This document shows, one piece after another, positions 1-9,299 of a DNA stretch of 14,532 bases. The translations under genes were made by a program, and so were the position numbers. The DNA comes from Monoraphidium neglectum (lineage: Eukaryota > Chlorophyta > Chlorophyceae > Sphaeropleales > Selenastraceae), in contig NW_014012230.1 in NCBI RefSeq assembly GCF_000611645.1, forward strand, positions 1-14,532. Reading direction: 5' to 3'. The notes under the pieces were generated by a model, which worked only from the letters and a program-made list of their open reading frames with translations, had not been told where the DNA came from and searched no databases. How positions within the stretch are numbered: the stretch's first letter is position 1; each line of letters opens with the position of its first letter.

Positions 1-68
1 TCATCAGACGGCTGCGCCGCCGCTTCACCCACTCATGGCGCAACTGGTCCCCGTTGGTCGCCAAGGCT

Positions 69-422
69 CTAGTATGCCTGCTGCTCGGCAAGGTCCGGGA
101 AGGGCGCGGGCAGGCACGAAACAGCATTGTCAGCCATTGTGTGCTGCTCCAATCCGCGCTGCTGCTGCTCATGCTGCAGTGACTGCTGCTGCGTGTGCTT
201 GTGCTGCAGCTGTTGCTGCTGCCGCCATCGCCGCCGGCCCTCCTTTTGCTGCTGTTCCTTCTCGTGCCGATGCCGCCGCCGCTGCTGATTTTGTATGGCT
301 GCCAGCAGCTCAGACTCTGTTTTGTCCCCTTCTAAGTCACTCCAGCATTCGTCCACGTCCGCCCGTGCGTTCTCATCGTGGTCAGCAGCGCTGTATGCTG
401 GCAGCGATGTGCCTGGCTGCAT
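69..422 (-). CDS. Gln/Arg-rich hypothetical protein, partial or uncertain gene model
   Basis: Open frame on the minus strand, 117 codons from the first ATG (422-420) to a TAG at 71-69. The frame is also open upstream to about 470, but without another ATG. The product begins MQPGTSLPAYSAADHDE, has a short acidic stretch (about residues 16-38), then a basic Gln/Arg/His/Lys-rich probable helix. Codons mostly end in G or C and the acidic-to-basic change is protein-like, so I prefer this strand over the Ala-rich shadow on the plus strand. Just past the stop, minus-strand bases 67-1 are open in a different frame and encode ALATNGDQLRHEWVKRRRSR, which looks like a continuing exon. The TAG may therefore lie in an intron, with the gene running off the left edge. 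I could not find a convincing donor. No family is recognised and function is unknown. Confidence 0.35.
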   Translation of the reverse strand: MQPGTSLPAYSAADHDENARADVDECWSDLEGDKTESELLAAIQNQQRRRHRHEKEQQQKEGRRRWRQQQQLQHKHTQQQSLQHEQQQRGLEQHTMADNAVSCLPAPFPDLAEQQAY

Positions 423-1205
423 GAAGCATTGCCGCGGCCTACGGGCTCGCCGGTCGCGAAAACTGCGCAAACTGCTGCGTACATGCTGTGGGATTACTGC
501 TTCTCATTTCTGGATGAGAGTGCTGGTCGCATAAGATGGCAGGGACCAGATGAGCGGCATGAATGGGGGGCGCATACGGCGGCAGGCGCTTCTTCCCGAG
601 CAGCTGTTCCCCAGCCTCATCAACTTACGCCAATGTGGAATGTGGCTCATCACTGGTGGCGAAGACACCCCGTGGCTAGGATACAACGACAAACAAGAGC
701 ACGAGGGCCGTGAACGGAATGACACTAATTTGAATGCGATAGATCACTGAGCGCGCAACAACGCAATTGCTCTTCACGCTTCAGTGGCACGACATAGTAC
801 CAACTGCACTTATAGCAGTCCAAGCAAGCTGTGCGTTGAGTCAAGCACCGGCTGCAGACTGCAGAGCGGCGATCGGGCCGCTTACAAGCGGTCTTATATT
901 ATGCAGCACTGATGGATTGACAGGTTCCCTGATACTTGCGTTGTTGCGCAGCAGGCATTTCTGACGGTGTGCTGCAATAGCTATGCTATGCAGCAGCGCG
1001 TATCATACACGCTACCAGGACTCAGCAAGGCTGGAGAGTCAACACCATTCCCGCAGCAGCAGCCGCAGCTGCAGCAGCAGGGGCATCAGAGCAGCAGCAC
1101 AAGCTAGTACTGCATGGATCCGAGCTATGCCAGCCTGCTGGTGCAGGTGCGTCAGCGCAGTTGCACTGACATAGTGCACAAGGGTTAGGTTTGGCGTTGT
1201 TTCTT
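423..1205. other. Gene-poor stretch, probably intergenic or 5' flank
   Basis: No open frame here has convincing coding character. A plus-strand frame at 550-750 is the most protein-like, but it has no recognisable motif and no clear splice partners. Bases 878-891 form a perfect inverted repeat (ccgctt-ac-aagcgg). Bases 1050-1110 are CAG/CAC-rich low-complexity sequence. The region probably separates a leftward gene at the left edge from the rightward gene starting at 1396, so it may hold promoter elements for both. Confidence 0.4.
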
Positions 1206-1275
1206 GTTGCGTTGCGCTGTGCTGTGCTGTGCTGTGTTGTGTTGTGTTGAGTTCAGTTGAGTTGAGTTGTGTTGA
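1206..1275. repeat. Degenerate 5-bp tandem repeat array
   Basis: Fourteen consecutive 5-bp units can be read without a gap: GTTGC twice, GCTGT four times, GTTGT twice, then GTTGA, GTTCA, GTTGA, GTTGA, GTTGT and GTTGA. Neighbouring units are identical or nearly so, and the variant changes along the array, which is typical of a minisatellite growing by slippage. It lies 55 bp upstream of the TATA box of the large rightward gene, so it sits in the presumed promoter. Confidence 0.8.
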
Positions 1276-1330
1276 TGTGTGAGGACACCGTGTCGCGACT
1301 CCAAGTGCGTGACGACCCGTGCCATGGTCA

Positions 1331-1337
1331 TATAAAG
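1331..1337 (+). promoter_or_regulatory. TATA box of the large Gln-rich gene
   Basis: TATAAAG lies 59 bp before the ATG at 1396. Transcription starting about 25-30 bp downstream would give a 5' leader of roughly 35 nt. No ATG occurs between the TATA box and 1396, so 1396 would be the first start codon on that transcript. A TAA inside the box (1333-1335) also closes the reading frame upstream. The position fits; promoter activity is inferred. Confidence 0.55.
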
Positions 1338-1395
1338 TCCTTTTAAAGACAAAACCTTGCCACTCCCACTTGCTGCGTCACTACGGCAGCGCTAC

Positions 1396-4300
1396 ATGCG
1401 CGCTAGCCGCGTGAGCAGCGACGATGACAGCAGCCCGCGAGCCAGTCCTCCTCCCCAGCGTGCGTCCGTGCCCAGGGGCCCGGCTCGGCAGCAGCCGCCG
1501 GCTCACCGCCCTAGCCGTGCGCCTAGGGATGCCGATGGAATCCCCAGGCCACCTTCGCCACCCGACGCCAGCCGTTCACCATCGCCGTATGCCCACCTGC
1601 GCGCCTTGCGTGCGTCGGAGGCCGCTGCTCACCTCGCAAGAGCGAGCAGCGCCGACGTCGCCAGCCCGCCGCCGCGGCCTCAGCTGCAGCCCGTGCAGCG
1701 GCAGCCGTCGGCACCCAGCTCAATTATTGATCGGCGTGCGACAGAGTTGGCCGAGAAGCTGTATGGCCGTGCCCGCAGCCCAACACTGCCGCCAGGCGCA
1801 ACTCGCGAGCAGCACAGTACCAGCCGCGCTTCCGCGGCAAACACGTGGCTTGACGGAGGCCGGACGCAGCGCGGCGGCTTTGCAGATGCTCAGCGCGCCA
1901 GCTTGGGCGGCGGGCGCAGCTGGCCGCCGAACAGCACGCAGGGCGGTCCTGGCCCGCATCACTTTGCGCAGCAGCCGCTGGCCAGGCACGACGATGGTTG
2001 GGGCAGCAGTTTGGACGATGTCTTGCAGCCTGCGGGTGCTCCCGCACCACGCAGCACGTCGCTGGATGCTGCCGCAAGGCTGCAGGACATCGCAGCATCA
2101 GCAGAAGCTATGATATCACGCGCCCGCGGGCCCGTTGTTGCTGGCAGTGGCGGAGCGGGTGTGCGGGAGCCGACGGCGGGGCGGCAGCGGCTGTTGAGCA
2201 ACGCAAATGCGGGCGGCGGCAGGGGACGGGTTTTGCCTGGGTACGAGGGGGGCATGGATGGGGGACCCCCAGGCTCCCCGGGCATGCCGCCGCCCGACTC
2301 GCAGATGGCAGGCGTCGCTGCACGCCAGAGCAGGGCAAGGGGCGTGTCCGGCAGCAACATGGGCGGAGCGGGCGGAGGGGCCAGCAGCAAAAGCAGCAGC
2401 AGCAGCGACGAGGGGATGGCCGGCGCGCTGCAGGGGCTTCGTGGATACACGGGCGGCTCGAGCGGCGGCTTTCGCAGAGGCGGACGAGCCCAGCCTGCCG
2501 ATACCGCGGAGACGCACTCCCCCATGCAGCGGCGCGACCTGCGGCGGGCCACAGCAGCTGCCGCGCCGACAGTGCCGCCGCTGCTGGGGACCGTGCGGAC
2601 GCCGCCCGCCCCTGGCGAACGCACGCCGCTCGGTGGGGCGCGCCGACGTGCAGCCAGCGCGGCTGTCGGGACAGAGTCTGCGCGACATATGCAGGAGGGC
2701 CTCGCGGCGGCAGCGGCGGCAGAGCTTAGGCAGCGGCGCTCCCGGGCAAGGGGGAGGGAGCTCGGGACATACGTGCCCGCCTCCAGCGGCCAAGCGTGGG
2801 AGGGGCGCAGAACGCCGCAGATCTTCGGCACCGCCGGCCGCGCCGGTGGCGATGGTCGCACCGGGGCGGCTGTTGGCGGCAGCAGTAGCAGCAGCAGCAG
2901 CAGCAGTTCTGACAGCGAAGAGGGTCTGCAGATGTGGGCGGAGGTGCAGCGGGCTGCAAGGTGACCGCGCAGAGTCTCGGGGCAAACAAACGGCCATTTG
3001 AAATGCAGGTTACCGTATTTGCTTGCTGCAGCAAGCCGTGCATGGCATGCAGCCTGTGCAGCACCGCCCCACACACGCCGTGGACCTTTACAAACACATT
3101 CGTGACCATGCAACGCATCTGAACCCGCAAAGGTTTGGCTGGTCCAACGGAGATGCCAGTGATGGCGCCGTCCGCCGGCAGCCCAGCCCGCCGGGCCACC
3201 GCTACCCCTCACCTGACGGCTTGCCGCCCAACTCCCGCTGGATTTCTTGGTACGAGGACGATGGGGGCGGGGGCGCAGCCCGAGGGCAGCCACGGGGCCG
3301 GAGGCCGGCCAGTGCGTCCCCAGCAGCCGCCGGCCGCGGCAGCAGCAGCGGCAGTCCGCCCAGGCTGCATTTCAGGATTTCCGACAGGCCCGGCGGCGGC
3401 GTCGGCAGCGACGAACCGCGGCGGCCGGCAGCAGGCTGGCAGCCCGGCCAAGGCCGCCACAGGGCGCATGGCATGCAGCCAGCAGAGCCTTTTGCAATCC
3501 AGACGTTGGCACTGGCCATAGGCACCGGCAGCGGCGGCGTTGCTCGGGGCCAGGAGCCAGCGGGTGACCGGGTGAAGCGGCAGCTGCTACGCGAGAGCCT
3601 CAGCCAGCCATCCACAGAGGCAGGTCGGCCTGGCGCAGAGGCAGGCCCCTGGGGCCGATTCGACAATGCCGTGCAGCGCAGGCCTGACGGCGACAGCTGC
3701 GGCGTCGGCAGCGGCGCAGGCGGCGCTTCCGATGACGGTGCAGCGTCGCTGAGCTTCGCGCCGTGCCGTGGGCGGGGCTCAACCCCGTCCAAGCACCCCG
3801 GGTTTGCCCAAAGGGGCGGCGGCGACACGAGTAGGAGCGCATCCCCGGCCGCCACCGAGCGCCTCGCGGCTGCGCGGCGCGCGGCGGCTCTCATGGCGGG
3901 CTCCCCGCGCGGCGGGCGCGCGGCCTCCCCGGGCTCTGCTCTTCGCAAGTGGCGCCGCGCCAGCGAGCGCGGCAGGGAGGCGTCCGCGGCCGGCGAGGGG
4001 CCGCTGCCGTGGGCGCGGGCGGCGCGGCGGGGTCGGTCGCCGCCGGCAAGGAGCTTGATCGCGGTGGGCAGCGGCTCCAAAGCGCTGGCAGAGGAGGGGG
4101 ACCACCGCACGCGGCTGGACGCGCTGCTGGGCAGCATCAAGCACGCGTCAGGTGGGCGCGGCGGGCGCTGGGGCCTCCATCCGTCCGTTGCTGTCGCGCT
4201 TGCATAATGGTCTTGTAGGCGCCCGCTTGCGGTTCGATGGTATCTGCAGGGCTGCGTCGCACCTGCACCATCCCGACTGCTGCCGAGTAGCCTGTGAATG

Positions 4301-5305
4301 CACCATCTCCTGCCCTGCCCTGCCTCATCTTATTTCAGCCCGCGTCGCCCGGCCGGGATCAGCGGCGCCCGTCTTTGAGGCCTCAAGCCTCGCCCGCAAC
4401 GTCAGCCCGTCCCGCCGGAGAAGCGCCAGCTCACCCCCTTCAGCCTGGCACGCTTGGGCGAGCGGCGGGGGCGCCGGCAGCCCCCGCGCGGCCCCCTTTG
4501 ATGGGAGCCGCAAACCCGTCTCCGCCGGCGGCCACTCCAGCCCTCGGCTGTCGTCCACGGCGGCCGCCCGCGCCGCCGCGCGTGAGCTCGCCGGCAGTCG
4601 CGACGGCATGCCGCCGCCGCCGCCGTTGCCACTGCCGGCAGCGGCGCCGGCGTCGAATTCTGCGCGCAGCAAAGGCGCGGGCGCCGGCCGCGCGGGGCAG
4701 CGCTATGGCACGCCACGTGACCCGCGGCCAGATGCTGCTGCGGCGGACTGGAGCCAGCCCTGGGGCGCTGATCGGCCCTACACAGCGCGGCGCCCGGAGG
4801 ATACGGGCGACCTGGCTGTTGGTGGCGAGTATGCTGCTGCGCTGGCTGTGGGGCCCGCGCCGACTGACATCTCGACAGCTAATGCGTGGATTGGGGCGCC
4901 GGCGGCGCAGCTGCGGCGGCCAGCGTGGCCCCTTGGTGCACCCTCAAGCCCTACAGCTGCTGCGCGAGAGGAACACAATGCACAGCAGCAGCAGCAGCAG
5001 CAGCGGCACTATGAACGGTCCTCCCCGACATCCCAGCTTAGCCCCCTTACCCGGCCGCTGGCCGCCTGCCAGGCTGACGCAGAAGCACACCCTATCGCTG
5101 CCCGTTTTGACGCTGACGGGGCAGCAGCAGCACCAGCCCGGGTGTGGACACCAGCACGAGGGGCCAAGGGCAACTCGCGGCCGTCCCTTATCCCCGTTGG
5201 CGATTTGATGGGTTTCCTGGAGGCATGGCAGCAGCAACATCGGCAGCAGCAGCAGCAACAGCAGCCGCCGCAGCAGCAGCAGCCGCAGCAGCAGCAGCAG
5301 CAGCC

Positions 5306-5340
<35 letters not shown>

Positions 5341-5397
5341 GACGCGCGGTGGTGCCACAGCGGCTGGAGGAGCACGACGAGCAGCCGCTGCTGTTGC

Positions 5398-5437
<40 letters not shown>

Positions 5438-6547
5438 ACAGCAGCACCAGCAGCAGCCCCAGAACCAGCAGCAAGAGCAGCAGCAGGTGTGGAAAAGGCA
5501 GAGGTGGGCGCCGCCAGCAATGCGAACTCAGCCGTGGCAGCCGCCGCCCCAACCGCAGCAGCAACTGCAGCAGCAACCGCAGCAGCAACCGCAGCAGCAG
5601 TTGCAGCCACAGCAGCAGAGAAAGCTGGTGGAGGACCAGGCACCAGAGCCATGGCTGCAAGCAGCATTCGCCATTCAGGGCCCATCCCAAGAACTTGGGC
5701 GTGCTGACCTGGCATCTGCGATGCGGATGGATGACCAGGGGACGCCACCAGCGCTCAAGGGATCTGTCGCCTTGCGTGAGCCCGCCAGCTCGCCTTGGGT
5801 GCGGCAGCCGACGGCGCAGCACGCGCAGGCGGCCGAGGCAGGCGCCAGCCGCGCCCCTGCCAGCCTACCTAGGGAGGCGCCTGCGCCGCCGCAGCCGGGG
5901 GTGTCTGGACCGTGCATTGACGGCCCCGGCTCCCCTCTGGCGCGAGCGTTGGCGTTTCACCCAGACACGCACGTTGAGGCCGCCGGCAGCCCGGAAGCTA
6001 TTCGAGCAGCTGCGAGGAGTGCTGGGCATGCGTCGGGATCACCCATGGCCCCGGGGTGGGCGCCTCGAGCGACAGGCGGCGATGAGACAAGAGGGGATGA
6101 TGACGTGATCATTGGCTCCGTGCAGCGCGGTGCGCGGCCGCCGCTGCGACAATCCGCAGAGCCCGGCAGCCCCTCGAGCCAGGCGGTCGACACGCGTTTG
6201 CGTGCCATCGCATCGGCCATGTCGCCGGTCCGCCAGCAAGCGCTGGACAGGTCGGGGCCATCCGGATATTGGGGTGGTGCAAGCGATGCCGGCGAGCGGG
6301 TGAATGGCGGCGGCTGCAGCTGCGTGAGTGCGGCTGTTTCGACGGCTGGCAACATGGATGGCCAGGTCGAGGCAGGCCAATGGGCCATTGCTGGGACCCC
6401 CGACACGTCGCCCAGGCCTGCCCCAGTGAAGCGCACCCCGGGTCCGAGCCCGCTGCGGGGCGCGCTGGCGCAGCTGCAGCTGCAACAAATCCGAGAACGG
6501 CAGTCAGCGGCGGCTGCTGAGGCTGCGGTTGTGCGAGGAGAGACAAC

Positions 6548-6586
<39 letters not shown>

Positions 6587-8739
6587 AGCGCTGCACTCCT
6601 CTCTGGAGCTTGCGCAGGCCGTCGCTGAGGCGCAGCGTGCGCCTTCCCAGCCGGCAGCAGCCATGCAGGCAGCCCGCGCGGACATTTCCTGCCCCGCGGC
6701 TGCTGCAGCAGCGGCAGCCGCTAGCACACCCGCACCAGACGGCGCAGCAGCTGCAAGTGCCGACGTTGCGATGGCAGGCATAAGCGAGGCGGTCATGAGA
6801 GCAGTCGCGCACCTGCGCCCGCGGGTCGAGGGCATCGCGGAGTCGCTGCAGCTTTGCCGTCAGGAAGCTTCGGAGCAGCTGCACGCGGCAACCACGCAGC
6901 TGCAGCAACGGCTTGACGAGCTGGAGGCGCGGCAGCAGTTCGAGGCGCAGCAGACGGCGGCGCTGGGAGAGCTGCAGAGGAGGGTGGCAGCCCTGGAAGC
7001 TGGGCAGCAGCAGCTGCAGGAGCAGCAGCAGCAACAGCAACAGCACGTGTCTGGCAGCCTGAAGGATGTTGTCGCGTTGACGGAGGAGCGCATGGCGGCC
7101 CGGGTGGCGGCCGAGGAGCAGCTGCATGCTGCGTTGGAGGAGGATCGACGCGCACTGGAGGCCCGGCTGGCTGGCGAGCGCGCGCGCCAGTGGGACGAGC
7201 AGCACCGGCTGAGAGGGGAGCTGCGTGAGGAGCAGGCGCGGCACTTGGAGGCGCGCCTGGAACAGCACGTTGAGGACACCGCTGCGGCGTCCGCAGCTGC
7301 GGCGGCAGCCGGGGACGCGCAGCGAGCCGGCCGCTCAGACTCGGAGGGGGGTGGCGGCAACACAGAAGCTACCGAGCAACGGCTGGACGGGCTGGAGTTC
7401 AAGGTGGCACAGTTGCAGCTGGTGGTGGACGAGGCGGCAGCAGCCAAAGGCGATGGAAACCCCTCGGCCACGGACGAGCAGCGGCGGCTGGCGTGGCAGC
7501 AGGAGCAGCAGGGGCGGCAGGTGGCGGCGCTGCAGCGGGAGCTGCATGAGCTGAGGGGCGAGGCGGCGGCGCTGAGCACTGGCGGCGGCGGGCGCGGCCT
7601 CCAGACGCCTGGCGATGGCACTGGGCGCAGCAGCGGGGCAGAGGTCAGTTGGATTAATGCACGGCAGTGGGTGTTGCCTCTTGGTAGCCTTGCGGCTGCT
7701 TGCTGATATGCATATTGGAGCTGATGTCACAATGCTGTTATGACAATCGTTATGTATGCGAAGTGCTGTCGTCATCTCCCCCCTCTTGTCCCCTAAAAAA
7801 CATGCAGTTACGCATCCTCCTCCTGCCACCTCCAGAGCATATCTTTGCGGGTGACGGCGCTGTCAGAGGTGTGCGAGGCGATGGCGAGCCAGCTGGCAGA
7901 GTGCTACGCGGCGACTGCCGCGCAGCTGCCAATGCGGCTGGCGGAGGTGGAGAACCGCGTGCAAGCAACAGCACAGACAACGGCGGATGTTGTCAAGGTG
8001 TGTTTAATGAACTCTGAGTGTTTGAGAGTGTGTGTGTATGTGTGTTTGCACGTGTATGTGTGTGTGTGTGTGCGCGCGCGCGTGCGCACGCGTGTGCGAG
8101 CGCGTGCGTATGTGGGCTTGTGTGCGCGTGTGTATGCCTGTATGCGCGTGAGGGGCGGTGCACGTGCACTCACATGCACAAGCAGACGTGCGTGAGTGTG
8201 CGCGCGTGCATGTGTATGGTATTTGTTGAAAAGGCAAGGGGGTTGCAGATGTGTACATGCACGTGGTGCACGTATGCACACGCATGAGGGCGTGCTCAGG
8301 GCGCAGGGAACCGGTTTTGTCTGCCACTGCCGGCTGAGCTTGCACTTGGAAACCTGCACTCTACTGCTTATTCAGCAGGCTCAACAGCCTGCCGACAAGA
8401 CCATGCGCCAGGGGGGGTCCGAACACACACCACACTGCGCAGTGGCCGTTGGCAATCATCCTCATCCCTGCCACCACCTTATGTTGTATTGCGCAGGTGA
8501 TTGCCCAGAAGCATCAGGACATCGCGGCGTTGTTCCAAGACCTCAGATCACACCAGATCGCAATGGATGAGCGGCTCGAGGAGCTCACCAGGCGCCTCGG
8601 CAGCGTCAAGCCCGCGCCCGCGGCGCCCGCACTGCGTCGTCCGACCCGCAGCGCCGCCGGCAGCGGCGGGAGGGACGCAGCGGAAGACGGCGGCAGCTGG
8701 CAATCCGAGGGTGAGGGCGGGCGCCTGTCACAGGTGTGA
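1396..8739 (+). CDS. Large Ser/Pro/Arg-rich, polyglutamine, C-terminal coiled-coil protein (hypothetical), five exons
   Basis: Proposed exons are 1396-2960, 3133-4151, 4339-7643, 7836-7997 and 8497-8739. All introns are GT...AG, phases match at every junction, and the total of 6294 nt gives 2097 residues plus TGA. The intron 2 acceptor (ttatttcag) and intron 3 acceptor (ctgccacctccag) are good; the intron 1 acceptor (cccgcaaag) is the weakest. Residues 1-520 are disordered, Ser/Pro/Arg/Gly-rich, with many SP sites and two Ser tracts followed by acidic residues. About 520-1150 is similar. About 1155-1290 is dominated by polyGln blocks, and another block of 12 Gln lies near 1599-1610. About 1676-2054 is heptad-like and rich in Glu, Arg, Leu and Gln, a long coiled coil interrupted near 1860 by an Ala/Gly/Ser linker; the last two small exons continue it. 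The tail is Gly/Ser/acidic. There is no signal peptide, membrane segment or enzyme motif. A scaffold or RNA-granule/cytoskeletal role is possible but only inferred. Confidence 0.75.
2384..2412 (+). repeat. AGC-rich serine tract in exon 1
   Basis: A run of AGC codons interrupted by one AAA encodes SSKSSSSSDEG. A similar, longer run at about 2880-2908 encodes ten serines followed by DSEE. Ser runs followed by Asp/Glu resemble acidophilic (CK2-type) phosphorylation sites; that use is inferred. Confidence 0.6.
4983..5003 (+). repeat. Short in-frame CAG tract
   Basis: A pure CAG run in the frame of exon 3 of the large gene, encoding a short Gln run ahead of RHYER. It is the first of several separate polyGln blocks and is long enough to vary in length between strains. 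Confidence 0.7.
5228..5625 (+). repeat. Main CAG/CAA/CCG polyglutamine region
   Basis: About 400 bp of in-frame CAG with scattered CAA and CCG, encoding long Gln blocks with single Pro, Leu and His interruptions. The longest pure CAG run is 5307-5339 (11 codons); another long block starts at 5403. CAA interruptions are concentrated in 5425-5450 and 5560-5600. They break up the pure CAG runs and would slow slippage. The same bases read as polyAla in a shifted frame and polyLeu in antisense, so annotation software may call false ORFs here. Confidence 0.85.
6549..6584 (+). repeat. Pure (CAG)12 tract
   Basis: Twelve uninterrupted CAG codons in exon 3 of the large gene, encoding Gln x12 between ETT and PALH. 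This is the longest pure CAG run in the window and the most likely to vary in length. It lies about 65 residues before the start of the coiled coil. Confidence 0.85.
8028..8290 (+). repeat. GT/GC purine-pyrimidine tract in intron 4 of the large gene
   Basis: A mix of GTGTGT, GCGCGC and GCACGC steps fills the first half of the 7998-8496 intron, starting about 30 nt after the donor. The core at 8057-8110 alternates purine and pyrimidine almost perfectly. The His/Thr-rich and Cys/Val-rich frames across it are repeat artefacts. The next exon resumes at 8497 after an acceptor ending gcgcag. Confidence 0.8.
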
Positions 8740-8947
8740 TGTGCGAACAAAACAACAACGAATGCTCGACCATGATATACGTTTTATGACCAGTATGCCC
8801 GCAAAGGCATGTGTCGCATTATCTTATGTGCAAGTGACTACCCATATCTTGACCCACCCTCAACACATCTGGCCCTTGCTGTGGGAATGCAAGCATGGAC
8901 TGGACGTTGCCGCGTAGTAGGGAGGGCCCCTGTCAGGGCCTTGTTGT

Positions 8948-8952
8948 TGTAA
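8948..8952 (+). terminator. Candidate poly(A) signal TGTAA of the large gene
   Basis: TGTAA is the usual chlorophyte polyadenylation signal. This copy lies 209 bp after the stop and is preceded by the inverted repeat ggccc-ctgtca-gggcc (8925-8940). A second TGTAA at 9044-9048 is an alternative. A five-base motif is weak evidence by itself; position and strand are right. Confidence 0.4.
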
Positions 8953-9140
8953 GAAGGGTGATGGCGGCCGCCGGGAGCGACACCGCAGTGGCACTAAAGC
9001 CAGGCGAAAGCGATACTGGGAGGGCACCCGTCGCGCACGCATTTGTAATGCGTACCACTAACAACAGCAGTAGGCAGGAAAAAGTTTGCCTGTGGGATTC
9101 CCCGTAGTTTGCGCTGGCATAGTCTACATACGCATATACG

Positions 9141-9168
9141 CCTGTATACGCGTGCACACATGTACAGG
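9141..9168. repeat. 28-bp quasi-palindrome in the convergent 3' region
   Basis: The sequence from CCTGTA to TACAGG matches its own reverse complement at 22 of 28 positions, with a perfect GTGCAC centre. In minus-strand RNA two of the three mismatched pairs become G-U, so a hairpin could form in the RCE1 3' UTR about 130 nt after the stop. It is flanked on the left by alternating purine-pyrimidine sequence (about 9124-9140). Confidence 0.5.
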
Positions 9169-9299
9169 TTGACCCACGCGTTGCAGCGCGGTGAGGAAGC
9201 AAAACCCACGCCCCCATGGCGTTGAACAGAGCTGTTGCGCTGTGCACATGCTGCAAACTCGCAAGCAAGGAGCGCCCTGAAGCCTGCAGCACGCACCCT

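Larger units (their letters stand above)
8740..9299. other. Convergent 3' intergenic region
   Basis: This stretch lies between the stop of the rightward gene and the stop of the leftward RCE1 gene, so it holds both 3' UTRs. I see no further gene. It contains two plus-strand TGTAA motifs, a GC-rich inverted repeat (8925-8940) just before the first, and a 28-bp quasi-palindrome (9141-9168). I found no TTACA (minus-strand TGTAA) for RCE1 in this interval, so its 3' end is undefined. Confidence 0.6.

Noticed and set aside
550..750. Plus-strand 66-codon frame with fairly protein-like composition
   Set aside because: No family motif, no clear promoter or splice partner, and short enough to be chance.
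836..844. TTGAGTCAA, resembling an AP-1/GCN4-type bZIP site
   Set aside because: A seven-base match without defined promoter context is likely chance.
1183..1196. Telomere-like gggttaggtttgg, and cctagggttag near 10539
   Set aside because: Single imperfect copies with no tandem array, so not telomeric.
1959..3293. 444-codon open frame on the minus strand opposite exon 1
   Set aside because: High GC removes stops. The plus strand has the TATA box, ATG and phase-consistent splicing. The antisense product has no recognisable motif.
4229..4245. Sequence ggttcgat resembling a tRNA B box
   Set aside because: It lies in intron 2 of the large gene, and no A box, anticodon stem or acceptor stem could be folded around it.
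4944..5822. Leucine-rich antisense frame, and Ala-rich frames, over the polyQ region
   Set aside because: CAG repeats read as CTG (Leu) on the other strand and as GCA/AGC in other frames. They are shadows of the Gln-coding exon.
7904..8359. His/Thr-rich minus-strand frames and Cys/Val-rich plus-strand frames over GT tracts
   Set aside because: They are translations of (GT)n microsatellites inside an intron with clear flanking splice sites.
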